This document shows positions 52,847 to 63,405 of a DNA stretch of 64,000 nt, one piece after another. Source of the DNA: Diphasiastrum complanatum (Eukaryota > Streptophyta > Lycopodiopsida > Lycopodiales > Lycopodiaceae); contig CM055096.1 of NCBI GenBank assembly GCA_029204225.1, forward strand, positions 58,419,600-58,483,599, given 5' to 3'. Position numbers and translations under genes: made by a program. Under the pieces are notes generated by a model. It was not told the DNA's origin. It was given only the letters and a program-made list of their open reading frames with translations, and ran no database searches. The first letter of the stretch is position 1; every line of letters starts with the position of its first letter.

Positions 52847-54514
52847 TTGAAGAGCCGTGACATAGATGACTTTCCAGGATCATCTAGCCAGGGAGAGCTA
52901 CGAAGATCAACAAGAGAGAAGACACTACCTGAAAGGTATGAAACAGATTATGCTCTCTTATTAAGCATTATTCAAAGCAAAGAACCTTCGACTTATGGTG
53001 AAGCGAAGGATGATGGCATTTGGGTCAAGGCCATGGGAGAGGAGATGGAGTCAATTGCTAAACATAGCACATGGGACTTAGTAGAACCACCAATTCGCAA
53101 GAAATACATTGGTTGCAAATGGGTATACAGGACTAAGTACCATGCAGATGGAAGTATAACAAAGCATAAGGCAAGATTGGTGATCAAAGGGTACGCACAA
53201 AGTAAAGGCATCGACTATGAGGAGACCTTTGTGCCGGTTTGTAAGTGGAATACTCTATGTCTACTTGTTGCTTTAGCTTCACATTTTGGTTGGCCTTTGC
53301 ATCAGATGGATGTGAAATCTGCTTTTCTAAATAGTCAGTTAGAAGAAGAAGTGTTGATGGATCAACCTGAAGACTTTGTAGTGAAGGGGCAGGAAAATAA
53401 AGTATGTCGCTTGAAGAAAGCGCTTTATGGTTTTAAGCAAGCACCACGTGTGTGGTATAGTAGGATTGATGCCTACTTTCGTTCAAAGGGGATGGTGAGA
53501 ACACATTCTGATCCAAATCTATATGTCTTATGCTTTGATGGTATGGTTGCTTTGATTGCTCTTTATGTTGATGACTTGATTATTATGGGAAATAATCAAG
53601 AGATGATAGACATGATCAAGAAAGACCTCATGGAACAATTCGAGATGACAGACCTCAACCTGATGCATTACTACCTTGGAGTAGAAGTGTGGCAAAAAGG
53701 ACATGAAGTGGGTTTAACACAGGTGAAGTATGTCAAAGAGTTGTTGCACAGGTTTAGGTTGCAAGATTGCAAACCAGTAAACACTCCTATTGAACCAGGT
53801 AAAAAGCTTTCTAAGCTTGATAAGTCACAGTCATTTGATGCTACGTTGTATAGACAATTAGTAGGGAGCTTGATTTACCTTTCCACGACTAGACTAGATA
53901 TATGCTATGTTGTTGGCATTGTAAGTCAGTTTATGGCAGCACCTACAGAAATGCATTGGAAGGCAGCTAAACGCATTTTGCATTATGTGAAAGGCACTTC
54001 AGAGTATGGCTTGATTTACATGAAGCATGATGGTTTACCTGAGTTGTGTGGCTATGTGGATGCGGATTGGGGAGGTGGCTATGATGATCGTAGATCCACC
54101 ACAGGGTATGTATTCCAGTTTTGTGGTAGTTGCTTTTCCTGGTCTAGTAAGAAGCAAAGTACAATTGCTCTTTCCACCACAGAAGTAGAGTATAAGGCAA
54201 TGTGTAGTGTAGCACAGGAAGCTATATGGTTGAGACAAATCTTGGAAGAAATTGGCATGAAGCAAAAAAATCCCACGACTTTACATAGCGACAGTCAGAG
54301 TGGCATTCAGCTAGCAAAGAATCCACTGTTCCATGCGAGGAGTAAACACATTGAGATTCGGTATCACTTTATACGTGAGAGGTTGCTGAGTCGTGAAATT
54401 CATGTTGTTCATTGTAGCACAGAAGAACAACTAGCTGATATTTTCACTAAGCCACTTACTGGAGAAAAGTTTGATAAGTTTAGATCAAAGCTTTCTGTAC
54501 TTAAAGTTTGTTGA
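52847..54514 (+). CDS. Copia reverse transcriptase-RNase H, open frame
   Basis: 555 codons without a stop. Linker LRRSTREKTLPERYETDYAL is at residues 18-37. RT fingers CKWVYRTKYHADGSITKHKA are at 90-109, the first catalytic Asp in LHQMDVKSAFLN is at 155, and YVDD is at 240-243. The connection YRQLVGSLIYLSTTRLDICY is at 335-354. RNase H has DADW at 405-408, TTEVEY around 444-449 and SDSQSG around 481-486, ending KHIEIRYHFIRERL and ADIFTKPL. All catalytic acids appear present. It would copy element RNA and remove the RNA strand, but without gag, protease or integrase upstream it cannot act alone. The Met given is internal to the old polyprotein. Confidence 0.9.
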   Translation: MKSRDIDDFPGSSSQGELRRSTREKTLPERYETDYALLLSIIQSKEPSTYGEAKDDGIWVKAMGEEMESIAKHSTWDLVEPPIRKKYIGCKWVYRTKYHADGSITKHKARLVIKGYAQSKGIDYEETFVPVCKWNTLCLLVALASHFGWPLHQMDVKSAFLNSQLEEEVLMDQPEDFVVKGQENKVCRLKKALYGFKQAPRVWYSRIDAYFRSKGMVRTHSDPNLYVLCFDGMVALIALYVDDLIIMGNNQEMIDMIKKDLMEQFEMTDLNLMHYYLGVEVWQKGHEVGLTQVKYVKELLHRFRLQDCKPVNTPIEPGKKLSKLDKSQSFDATLYRQLVGSLIYLSTTRLDICYVVGIVSQFMAAPTEMHWKAAKRILHYVKGTSEYGLIYMKHDGLPELCGYVDADWGGGYDDRRSTTGYVFQFCGSCFSWSSKKQSTIALSTTEVEYKAMCSVAQEAIWLRQILEEIGMKQKNPTTLHSDSQSGIQLAKNPLFHARSKHIEIRYHFIRERLLSREIHVVHCSTEEQLADIFTKPLTGEKFDKFRSKLSVLKVC

Positions 54515-54569
54515 CTTTAAAGCTATGTATATGACTATATAAAAAGTAGACTCTACTTTAAGGTAGAGA

Positions 54570-54871
54570 GTTAGAATTAAAGTAGAATCACTGTGTTACT
54601 GTACTGTGGGTCCTATCAGTGGATAAGAATCAGTTGGCCTCGCCACGAGGCAAGTCAACGGGACACGCGTCCCACCAACGGCAACCTGGGTCATGCATGG
54701 TTGCTTGAGTGAACAATATATGTACAGTGTAATTTCATTTTGAGAAATACAGTTGATATGTGAGCTTGCTGTAGAGAGTGTTTTCTGTCTGTGCTACTGT
54801 GTAGCATGATCTGTGTTCCTGTGCAAAGCAAATTCTAAGTTCTACCTCATCACCATCATCGAAATCCAACA
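54570..54871 (+). mobile_element. 3' LTR (about 302 bp)
   Basis: A purine-rich AAGGTAGAGAG stands before AGTTAGAATTAAAG, where TGTTAG would be expected, and the block ends GAAATCCAACA. It contains GGGACACGCGTCCC, as in the LTR at 9473-9813. A promoter-like TATATGTACAG lies about 54716-54728. Confidence 0.65.
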
Positions 54872-54879
54872 CAAGTGAA

Positions 54880-55705
54880 GCATGGTGGATTGATAGTGGG
54901 GCTAGCTCCCACATGACCTTCCAAAAGGACTATTTCTCCACTCTACTCTTTTTTAATGGTGTTAAGAAGTCTATCTTTACTGCAAGTGATCAAGAGTGTA
55001 GGATAAGTGGAATTGGAACTATTCCTTTGTGCTTGGGATCATCCAAAAGGATGAATCCAACAGATGTTCTTTATGCACCTTCAATCACCAAAAACTTGTT
55101 GAGTGTTGGCCAATTAATGGATAATGGCCTAGATGTACAATTTAAGCATGGAGGTTTTTCCATTTTCGAGAATGATGATTGCATAGCAAAAGGATTTTAA
55201 CAAGGTATATTGTTTAAATTAGATGCTAATGTGGCAATGGGGAGTGTGAACTTAGCAAAGGAGGAGATCACCCAAGTAGAGCTATGGCACAAGAGGTTGG
55301 GCCATCCCAACTTCAAGGCAATGGAATCAATGTGTGCAAAGGAGCTAGCTCTCGGCCTCCCCAAGAAGTTGGCAAGATGCGGTAAGCTTTGTGAGGCTTG
55401 TAGTCTCTCAAAGACTCATAAGCTACATTTCTCAAGATGTACCACTCCTCTTGAAGTCATTTTGAATGTGGATAGCTTTTCACATAAATATAATGGTGGA
55501 GCTAAAGTATATGTATAATCCATTGATGATCACTCAAGATTTTCTTGGATCTTCAAAAATGTTGGTGTATGATTCATTTGCAAAGTTCAAAGCTATTGTT
55601 GAACATCAGCTTAATACTAAGATCAAGGTATTAAGATGTGATAATGGTGGAGACTACATCTCCAACAAGATGATAGAGATTTGTAATGTTAAGGCATAAA
55701 GAGAG
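54880..55705 (+). pseudogene. Copia protease, GAG-pre-integrase and part of integrase
   Basis: AWWIDSGASSHMTFQKDYFS (catalytic D-S-G), CRISGIGTIPLCLGSSKR and APSITKNLLSVGQLMDNGL come first; then a stop at 55198. Next come LWHKRLGHPNFKAMESM and CEACSLSKTHKLHFSRC; a stop at 55516. Then IDDHSRFSWIF and VLRCDNGGDYISNKM, ending at 55699. The DDE core therefore lacks its Glu segment. Confidence 0.85.
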
Positions 55706-56198
55706 AGTTAACTTGTCCTTATGCCCCTCACCAAAATGGAGTGGTTGAGGTCTTAAGGCTAGAAGCTTCTCTGCAAGAACCATTTTGGGGTGAGGAAATT
55801 TCTTGTAACTTTTTGTGCAATATGACTCCAAGAAGATCTAGTAGAGCAAGGGCCTAGCCAACAAGGCTCCGTACATTGGCAAAGGTGGTCAAAGGGAAGG
55901 CACTCAATCTCTCACTTCTTGTACTCTTCTTACTTCAATTCTTGATGAACCAACTTGCTATGAAAATGCTTGTAAATCAGAAGTTGGATGGATGCTATGC
56001 AAGTGGAGTATGATGCTCTCATGGACAATCATAGTTGGGAACTTGTTGATCTTCCTCAAGGGAAGAAGCCACTTTACTACAAGTGGGTGTATAGATTGAA
56101 GTATAACCAAGATGGATCAATAAATAAGTATAAAACAAGGCTTGTAGCAAAAGGTCTTTCAAACTAAAGGCATTGATTATGATGAAACTTTTGCTCAT
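55706..56198 (+). pseudogene. Copia integrase end and RT start, heavily broken
   Basis: Fragments in several frames: LTSILDEPTCYENACKSE-like linker, MQVEYDALMDNHSWELVDLP, YKWVYRLKYNQDGSINKYKT and RLVAKGL. They are separated by frameshifts, and the GVERKNR-type integrase end is not intact. Confidence 0.65.
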
Positions 56199-56819
56199 GT
56201 GGCTAAGCTAGTTACAATAAGATTGATCATTAGTCCTACTACTACTTTCAATTGGATGCTCTTCCAACTTGATGTAACAATTACAAATTTCTTCCTCAAT
56301 GGCTACTTGGAGAAAGAAATCTACATGAGGCAACCCAAGGGCTTCACGAAGAAAGGACTTGAAAATAAAGTATGTTTCTTGAAGAGGAGTTTTTATAGAC
56401 TCAAGCAAGCACCTAGAGCTTGGTACTCTAGGCTAAACTCTTTTCTTATCTCCATCAATTTTGTGTTGAGCTCATATGATCTTTGATTATACATGAAGTT
56501 TAGTGATGGAAATATCATTGTACTTGTATTGTATGTTGATGACACAATCTTAAGTGGAAATGATCTAGATAGAATAAGAGATGTTAAGATTGCTTTAGCT
56601 AAAGAGTTTAAGATGGTTGATCTCAGCCAATTACACTTCCTTCTTGGAATAGAAGTCATAAGAGGATTGGATTTTAGCTTTACATGTCAATCTAAATATG
56701 CTACATCCATCCTAGATCGATTTGGAATGAAGGATTGTAAAGGCATTGAGACTCCAATGGAGAAAAATGTAAAAGCATCTATAAGTGATGATGAAGCATC
56801 ATTTGAGGACATCCTTTGA
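56199..56819 (+). pseudogene. Copia reverse transcriptase
   Basis: 56199-56486 has FQLDVTITNFFLNGYLEKEI (the first catalytic Asp) and SFYRLKQAPRAWYSRLNSF; a stop follows DL. 56493-56819 has LVLYVDDTILSGNDLD (YVDD box), LSQLHFLLGIEVIRG and CKGIETPMEKNVK. A 13-base tandem duplication at 56802-56826 throws the frame out. Confidence 0.85.
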
Positions 56820-57393
56820 GGACATCACACTCTATAGAAGGCTTATAGGCTCCTTGATTTATTTAAGTATAACTAGGGCTGATCTTAGTCATAGTGTTGG
56901 AAAGTTAAGCCAATATATGCAAAGTGCTCTTGTGTCACATTGGAAGATGACCAAAAGAGTCCTAAGATACATCTCATCAACTAGGAATTTTGGCATACTC
57001 TACAAATGGACTTATCTTGGCTTAAGGGCCTAATTTGACTCAAATTATGAAGGTAACAAAGTGGATCAAAAATCTACAAGTGTATTTGCTGAATTCCTTT
57101 GTGATGGAGTAGTATCGTGGCTTTCCAAAAAGCAAGATACTATTTCATTATCATCAACAGAATCCAAGTATAAGGCCTTGACATCAACATGCAAAGAGGT
57201 CTTATGGCTCAAAAGGCTATTGATGGAGCTTCAAGGCATGGAGGCTGAGGAGTTTCCTTGGATCTATTGTGACACCCAATCAACCCAATCACTTGCTACC
57301 ATCCTACATTCCATGCAAGGATCAAGCATATCACTTTGTGAGGAAGAAAGCCCAAGCCAAAGAAATCAAACTCCAACCATTAGGGGATATTAG
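56815..57393 (+). pseudogene. Copia RT connection and RNase H
   Basis: SFEDITLYRRLIGSLIYLSI and LSHSVGKLSQYMQ come first, then a stop near 57031 that replaces the AYSDA region (first RNase H Asp), then DQKSTSVFAEFLCDGVVSWL, TISLSSTESKYKAL (Glu altered context) and YCDTQSTQ. A frame break follows near 57300 and the domain ends early at GSSISL/QAYHFV. Confidence 0.8.
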
Positions 57394-58133
57394 AACTCAA
57401 AATGGGCCCTTTGCCAAGATGCTTTTTTTGACTTTGCACGCTTTCAACGCTTAAGTGGCCCAATCAATGGTGTCCATCTGTGACGAACTGTAACAATGGT
57501 TGACGGACGGAAAGTGCTTTTGCCTTTCCTGGCCAGATTTTGGTGATTTTCAAAAATCCCGTCGGGCAGTACAAACGATTGTGATTGGACCACAATTACT
57601 GTCCGAATATTCTTTTCTTGCCCGTATTTGTACACTTGAGGTTGATTTGACATAAATAGTTATAAACTGTAGTTAACTAATCCCTGTAGTTTATGAACTT
57701 CTTGCCATTCTTAGGTATACCTCTCATTCTCTTTGTTCTCATTCATACTCAACTTCCATAGAGATATTTTGGACTAGACACGCAATCGGAGACCAAGAGG
57801 AACCATTGATGCAGGCCAGGATGAAGATGAGCAATTTGTTTGGTGCGGGCCATGCAATGGCCTAGTATCAGATCAGCGCGCATGTGTACAATCAACAGTG
57901 AGGCAGTATAGGAGGCACGTGTCGAACCGTTAACTCGAGTATGAAAGTCGACAGTTGATAGCAAATCAATGCACAGGTGAGTATAGGCCATTGTTCGTTG
58001 TGTTAAATTTTTGGATCGAATCCAAGTCTTCATACTTTGTAGATTAGAAGCGGCTGCCTCCACGCCAAAGGGAGAATCTAGAATATCCCCTCTGAAAATT
58101 AGAATATTTCATTTAGTTTTCATTTAGTACTGG
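57394..58133. other. Unassigned, GC-richer sequence left of the foldback
   Basis: No domain is found on either strand. 57845-57915 (GGCCTAGTATCAGATCAGCG, GTGTCGAACCG) is a diverged direct copy of the outer part of the foldback arm that starts at 58134, so the repeat array may extend further left. Confidence 0.45.
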
Positions 58134-59145
58134 AGGCCATTTGCAAACCCAGTATCGGATCAACGCGCACATAAAAAGTCAGCAGCTATAGAATGTAGGT
58201 TAGGTGCGTCGAACCGATATCAGACAGAAAAGTCGGAAACTAGGTGATATCGCATGGGCGCGTGGGAGTCTCAAACAGGAATATCATGATTGAGTCGGAC
58301 GCACTAAACTGATATTGCCTATTGTTGAAAAAAAAAATAGTAACTTTCGAAAGACAGCTCAAATTGAGACGATTACAATGCTATTAGAAAGCCCTCGACA
58401 AGAGCTTTTCAACGGCACCCACCATGACCCAATTCCGAGCTACGGTTAAAGAGATATTCTTAGTCAAATTTTTGGGTAGTCAACAATCAACAGTCAACCT
58501 AATATTCAATCGGCGTGCGGTTGACCAGTTTGACCCGGTCAAATCCTAAGGGCGAGCGCCGATCTAATATTAGGATTTTCAATTTTTTTTTTTTGGGTTT
58601 GTTTGGAAAGAGGTCAATGAAAGCTTCGCAATGGCACCAGAATGACCTAATTTCAAGTTACGGTTCAAAAGTTATAGGCAGTCAAAGTTATAGGCCCCAA
58701 AACTTTGACTGCCTATAACTTTTGAACTGTAACTTGAAACTAGGTCATTCTGGTGCCGTTGCGACGTTTTTGGCGAGCTCTTTCCAAAAAAAAAAACCAA
58801 AAAAAAAAATTGAAAGCCCTAATATCGGATCGGCGTGCACCCTTAGTGTTTGACAGGGTCAAACTGGTCAACCACATGCCGATCCGATATTAGGTTGATT
58901 GTTGATTGTTGACCGTCCAAAACTTCTCAATCCGAGATGTCTTTCAAAAGTTACTGTTTTTCAATATTAGTTCAGCGCGCCTGACCCAATGGTGATATTC
59001 CTGTTCCAGACTCCCGCGCGCCCATGCGATATCGCCTAATTTCCGTCTTTTCTGTTTGATATCGGTTCGTCGCGCCCGACCTACATTCTGTAGCTGACTT
59101 TTTACGTGCGCGTTGATCCGATACTGGGTCCGCGAATGGCTCGCA
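58134..59145. repeat. Foldback (large inverted repeat) of about 1 kb
   Basis: Two arms of roughly 450-560 bases mirror each other around about 58692. At the centre AAAAGTTATAGGCAGTCAAAG is mirrored by CTTTGACTGCCTATAACTTT. Outer pairs include CCCAGTATCGGATCAACGCG with CGCGTTGATCCGATACTGGG, and GATATCGCATGGGCGCG with CGCGCCCATGCGATATCGCC. The left arm has about 100 extra bases (58350-58455) that look like a second copy of the central motif. There is no transposase or clear target duplication. Confidence 0.85.
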
Positions 59146-59887
59146 CGAATCAAATAGCATAGAGGTATCCCAATGCAAGGAGGCCACCACGGAAATCCAC
59201 CACCACCTCATCTTCCACCACTGCCTCCTAGGCCAAGGGGCACGCCACATGACCCGCCATGATTGAAGTATATCCGAATGATCTATGCGCGTGTTGAACC
59301 GATATTCGGGCATGAAATTCAAACGTAAAGTTTTCTTTATTATCATGTTTTTGCTTATGTAGGGCAGAGCTTCAAAAATGATTGCCCTCGTAAGTTTTCG
59401 TGAACGTATCGTATCTCTAGGTACAGAATTCGGTGACCATTATTCTTTACTGATGGACCATTCATTACTTTTAGGCACAGGTACCATGCTGTAATATTAT
59501 TATTGGTGGACGTTTATAGCCCCAGATTATATGACAAATGTATGGTTGTTATTGCAAGCATGCTTAAATAATTAATGCTTGAAATTAGAGCTAGTTTTAA
59601 CCACAGTAGTTAGAATGCGGGCAGTACCGGAAACTCAAAAAATGGTAACCAAACGGTACCGGTTTCCATTCTCTCTCTACCTAACCTCTCTCTAAAGGCA
59701 AATATCTTAAAGGGCTCTTTTTGAGCCCAAATTTCCCCTAATGATGTGTCTTCAATGGATTGCTTAGTAGACTTGCTTACTAAATCCTTGCCTAAGGATT
59801 CTTTTATTAAGCTAAGATCATTACGTGGAGAAATTATAATCCACACGTGTGAATCCATGTTGCCAGATGTGAATCCATATTGCCACA
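59146..59887. other. Unassigned sequence
   Basis: 59255-59320 again carries the GCGCGTGTTGAACCGATATTCGGGC motif of the foldback. A 92-codon minus frame (59888-59610) has no domain I can name. 59850-59887 has two near copies of TGTGAATCCAT-TGCCA. Confidence 0.35.
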
Positions 59888-60469
59888 TGTGAAGGCTAAT
59901 CTAGAAGGCTAGTCTGGATAGGTTAGATCTCATTCATAGGATTAGTAAGGTTGTTTGGTCATGATTCCTAAATTATAGGACCAAACTCATCAAATCATGG
60001 AGGTAGTTGAGTAACCTAACCATCAAATTGGCATAGCTCTAGGGTTTGATAAGACATATTAGGACAAAAAATGTCAATTAGTCTCCTTGAAACATGCTGG
60101 ATTTTCACCTAACTTCAAAGGAGAAGAGCCCTATTGTACTATCAATCTATCATTCCATACATGCAAAATAGAGATTTCAGAACAAATTGACAATCTCGAG
60201 TCTTTCCCACATTTTTCTTGTGATTTTATGATTCCATAGTAAAATAAACTTGATTACATTCATTCTATGATAATAGGCCATATTGGAGGCCATACCACAC
60301 ACGTGTTTGATCATTGTTTTTTATTGCTTTTGATTGTGTGATCCAAAATTGCTGATCTAGATCAAGAAATTGGTGACTAGTTTTGTAATAGATTGGCATA
60401 TCAATCAATCAATCACTCTTGAAGTCTTTTGTAGGCTCACTTATGGTCCTTAGTACTGTATTTTCAACA
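59888..60469 (+). mobile_element. Single LTR without visible target duplication
   Basis: 582 bp starts TGTGAAGGCTAATCTAG and ends GTATTTTCAACA. It is homologous to the solo LTRs (TTGGTCATGATTCCTA, AACATGCTGGATTTTCACCTA, CTTATGGTCCTTAGTACTGT) and holds CCACACACGTGTTTG near 60294. Flanking 5-mers CCACA and TTCTG differ, so it may be a truncated or recombined element end. Confidence 0.75.
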
Positions 60470-60540
60470 TTCTGAGGTTTTATCAAACAAAAAAAAAGAA
60501 AAAAGAGTTTCCATTGGTATTTCTCCCATTATCTACGTCA

Positions 60541-60830
60541 AAATTGGCAACTCAAAATGTAATACGGAACCCATCATATATCTAAACTCCAATTTTTAAG
60601 AGAAAAGACATGCAAATGAGATTTATTTTGAGGTAGATAAAAGTAGTTATTATGAGGTCCCTATCTCTGGTTATTCCAACGTCCATAGTTGTGGTTACTC
60701 TGAGGTCTATTCCAAGGTGCCAAATTTAAAAAAAAAAAACTAAAACAGAATGACTTGTTGGCTCCATTCTACCCTGAAATGGGACTCCATTAAACCCCAA
60801 AATTCTTTTCACCACTTCTTATCAAGCTGG
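60541..60830. repeat. Dispersed repeat, copy 2
   Basis: Same orientation and order as 26985-27280, with moderate divergence and the same internal A-run. No coding content. Confidence 0.75.
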
Positions 60831-60900
60831 TGTGAAAATCATAAAAAGTCATCTATCATAGCTTTAGGGGTTTTCCAAGTTTCTATGTCAAGCATCTTTG

Positions 60901-61567
60901 TGTAGGAGTTTGATAGGGCCAAAATTTATAAAAATGACAAAATGGTCAATTTCACATGTAAAGCCACAATTTGGCCAGAAGTAGCTTATGATGCAAACTC
61001 GAGCTACTTAGGCTTGTGAATAGGCTTGTGACACATGTGTTAATGTAATTTGATGAGTGATCAAGTCAAAGTGTTGGCAAAGTTCAAAGGGTCCAATCAA
61101 AATTGAGAAATTCTTATGAAGGGTCCAATAGAATTGCAGGATGGATGCATCACTCATCCAATAGAATTAGAGAGGCTAGGAAAAGGGGTCCAATAGAATA
61201 TAAGCATGGATCTCCACAAGTTTTATATGTACTCTCTTTACCAATCATTATGTAATTGAGTTTTTGAGTCATTTTGAGTGCAATCAACTTTTGTGTGTAT
61301 TTCCTTCTCTCTCTACCCGAGAGCAAATTGGTCTATTCTCTCTCTACCCGAGGAGAGTAGCCTAATTTGCCTTAGAATTTTCATGAAGTACTTCTCTTAC
61401 ATGTGAAATCACTTTGGTTATCAAACTATGCATCTATCTTTGCCTCTTTGCCATAGATTTTGACATAGATCTTGATTCTCAATCTAGTGTTGATCTAAAG
61501 TGCATAAGCATTCCTTACGAGATCATTCTCACACACTAGGGCATTCCCACACATGTGAAATTTCACA
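60901..61567 (+). mobile_element. 5' LTR of a copia element
   Basis: It ends GTGAAATTTCACA directly before a primer site. The start near 60901 (TGTAGGAGTTTG) is uncertain. Repeated GGGTCCAATAGAAT and GGTCCAATC words (61088-61200) and two CTCTCTCTACCCGAG copies (61310 and 61336) are visible. A TATA-like TTTATATGTACTC lies near 61222. Confidence 0.7.
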
Positions 61568-61579
61568 TGGTATCAGACC
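61568..61579 (+). promoter_or_regulatory. Copia primer-binding site
   Basis: TGGTATCAGACC, two bases from the standard site at its 3' end, adjoins the LTR terminus. Confidence 0.8.
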
Positions 61580-61974
61580 CTACCTAAGTGTTTGATGCTT
61601 GTTTCATCCAAAGTTTCATAAATTTCATGAAAATCTAGATCTGGAGAGTGTTGTTTGCATCTCCCATGCTATCTCAAGCAAATTTGGATCAAAAGGGTTC
61701 ATCATCATAAGGATTGAATCATTTTTTAGATTGTAGGGATTTTCCTGCTCAGACATGTGTGAAGGACATCCCAATTCAATTTGGTTCCTATCTTCCATGT
61801 TTGATCTAAATCTAGAGCTTGATAGCTAGTTTTAAAGTTATTCAAGCTAGTTTGTGTAGCAATGGACTTCATAGTGATTGGATCTCCCAATAAAAAGTTA
61901 TAATCAGTTGAATCAAGGTGGGTAGGGCTCCCAACCTGGTTGGACACTTTTTCTTTTGACCCTATCATGCTTGT

Positions 61975-62538
61975 TTGAGCAAAAATCCCAATTCTAGGCT
62001 TGCCAATCTTGTTTTCTTGAGATCTAGTAATCATTTTGAGGTCATAGCCACTTTCTTTCATAAGTTATCATTCAACCATAATTGTGATGGCAAAGCTCTT
62101 TTTGCCAAGCACAAAGGGAGGAGCAAAATGCAACACCAAAACTTCTCCAAGGACAAAGCAAAATATAAAGACCAAGATGGAGAGGAGGTTCACACCTCTC
62201 ATGCTTCTATCTCAAAGAAGAAGAAGAATATCAAATGTTTCTTTTGTGGCAAGATGGGGCACTACGCTACAAATTGCTTCAAGAAGAAGAATCAATTCAA
62301 GCAAGCCAATCTTTCAAATGAGAAAGAAGACTCTATTGCAAGTGATGGAGAGGATCTCTTATGGTCTCTAGTTTTTCATCTCCACCTTTCAAGAAGGATG
62401 GATCTTGGTACATTGATAGTGGAGCATCTTCACTTATGTGTAGCTCCAAGGAGTCCTTCACATCTATTATGCCTTAAGGAGGAGCTAAGAAGACTATCTA
62501 TACAGCAAATGACCAAGAATGCAATATTGAAGGCATAG
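61975..62538 (+). pseudogene. Copia gag C-terminus with intact zinc knuckle
   Basis: The useful part begins about codon 37: AKHKGRSKMQHQNFSKDKA, then a Lys-rich stretch and the intact knuckle CFFCGKMGHYATNC (about 62240-62281), then KKKNQFKQANLSNEKEDSI. After LLWSL the frame is out of step with the protease; a one-base shift near 62365 moves coding to another frame. Confidence 0.75.
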
Positions 62539-62853
62539 GGAGTATTCCCTTGAAGACCTCATCTTCTAAAATTCTTTCACTCAACAAGGTTCCTTTTGTG
62601 CCTAATTACAAAAAACATTATAAGTGTTGGCGAACTTATTGAGGGTGGCCTTGATGTGAAATTCAAATTGATACTTGTATTATCAAGAGAAATGATGAAA
62701 TCCTTGCACATGGATCAAGATTTGGAGGCATATACAAGCTTGATCCAAGAGAGTTGTGATATTGCTTTCGTCACAAAGCTTTCCAAGGAGGAGTTATGGC
62801 ATAGGAGGTTGGGACATCCCAACTACAAATCCATGCTTTATATGTTCAAATAA
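62366..62853 (+). pseudogene. Copia protease and GAG-pre-integrase, frameshifted
   Basis: In the shifted frame 62390-62570 gives SWYIDSGASSLMCSSKESFT with D-S-G, a stop, then KKTIYTANDQECNIEGIGSI. 62596-62853 gives ITKNIISVGELIEGGLDVKF and LWHRRLGHPNYKSMLYM. Then ACEACAIAKSHKKAYQRSS continues to about 62960 in another frame, with a start of the integrase (LIHSDVHFSSSQ). Confidence 0.75.
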
Positions 62854-63054
62854 GTCAAGGCTATTGGCTTACCAAAGGATCTTTCCAAGGAGATCAAGCA
62901 TGTGAGGCTTGTGCCATTGCAAAATCACACAAGAAAGCATATCAAAGATCTTCCATCAAAAGCACACATCCTTTGGAGTTGATACACTCAGATGTACACT
63001 TCTCATCATCTCAAAGCAAGGGAGGAGCCACTTGCTTTGTGACATTGAGATGAT

Positions 63055-63405
63055 AAAGTACTGTTGTTGTTTGTACAAAACCAGCAAACTACTGTATTTC
63101 ACATGTGTGGATCCACAAATAACAAATATAGATCATTTTACACATAGAATTGCAGGCAATCAAAAGTATAGTGCACCAATGGATAGTAGAACCCAAGAGG
63201 ACCATATATAAGCATGAAATGAGATAAAGAAGAGAGAAGATGTGTCTCTCCACAAGTTTCCTCCTTTTATAACAGGTCCAAATCCTATTTGGCCACTTGA
63301 TTTTCCCTCCAAAATGCTAACCCTACTATTTTTGGGACTAGATTCAAAGTACCCAACATTCGAATTTGAATCTACTCAAACTCGCATTCTAACTTTTCCA
63401 CACTA
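63055..63405 (-). mobile_element. LTR fragment, minus orientation
   Basis: It contains CTGTATTTCACATGTGTGGATCC (about 63094), CACATAGAATTGCAGG, a minus-strand TATA-like TATAAAAGGAGG (63259-63270) and the TTTGGCCACTTG block of the 6254-6689 and 31815-32253 LTRs. It is cut on both sides, on the right by the telomere-like unit. Confidence 0.75.

Larger units (their letters stand above)
52303..54871 (+). mobile_element. 5'-truncated copia element with 3' LTR
   Basis: The element starts inside the protease (GATRHMTGNKNWF; the catalytic Asp-Ser is cut off), has GAG-pre-integrase, lacks the integrase core, keeps a complete RT-RNase H frame, and ends in a 3' LTR at 54871. Its lineage (SGATRHMTGNKNW type) differs from the SGASSHM copia elements elsewhere in the window. 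Confidence 0.85.
54872..57393 (+). mobile_element. Copia element, protease to RNase H, decayed
   Basis: Protease, GAG-pre-integrase, partial integrase, RT and RNase H follow in order on the plus strand in at least eight broken frames. The 5' side is cut by the 3' LTR of the previous element, and the 3' side ends near 57393 without polypurine tract or LTR. It belongs to the SGASSHM group, close to 7713-9446. Confidence 0.8.
61580..63050 (+). mobile_element. Interior of the copia element: partial gag, protease, GAG-pre-integrase
   Basis: After a leader of about 400 bases, gag C-terminus, protease and GAG-pre-integrase follow, and the element is cut at about 63050 by an LTR fragment in the opposite orientation. 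The N-terminal gag is absent, lost to a deletion in the leader-gag region. Confidence 0.75.

Noticed and set aside
59160-59265. Proline-rich peptide (GNPPPPHLPPLPPRPRG) readable on the plus strand
   Set aside because: The frame is short, has no start context, and is explained by CCACC-rich sequence.
61568-61579. TGGTATCAGA sites as possible tRNA genes
   Set aside because: They are 12-base primer-binding sites next to LTR ends; no cloverleaf or A/B box surrounds any of them.
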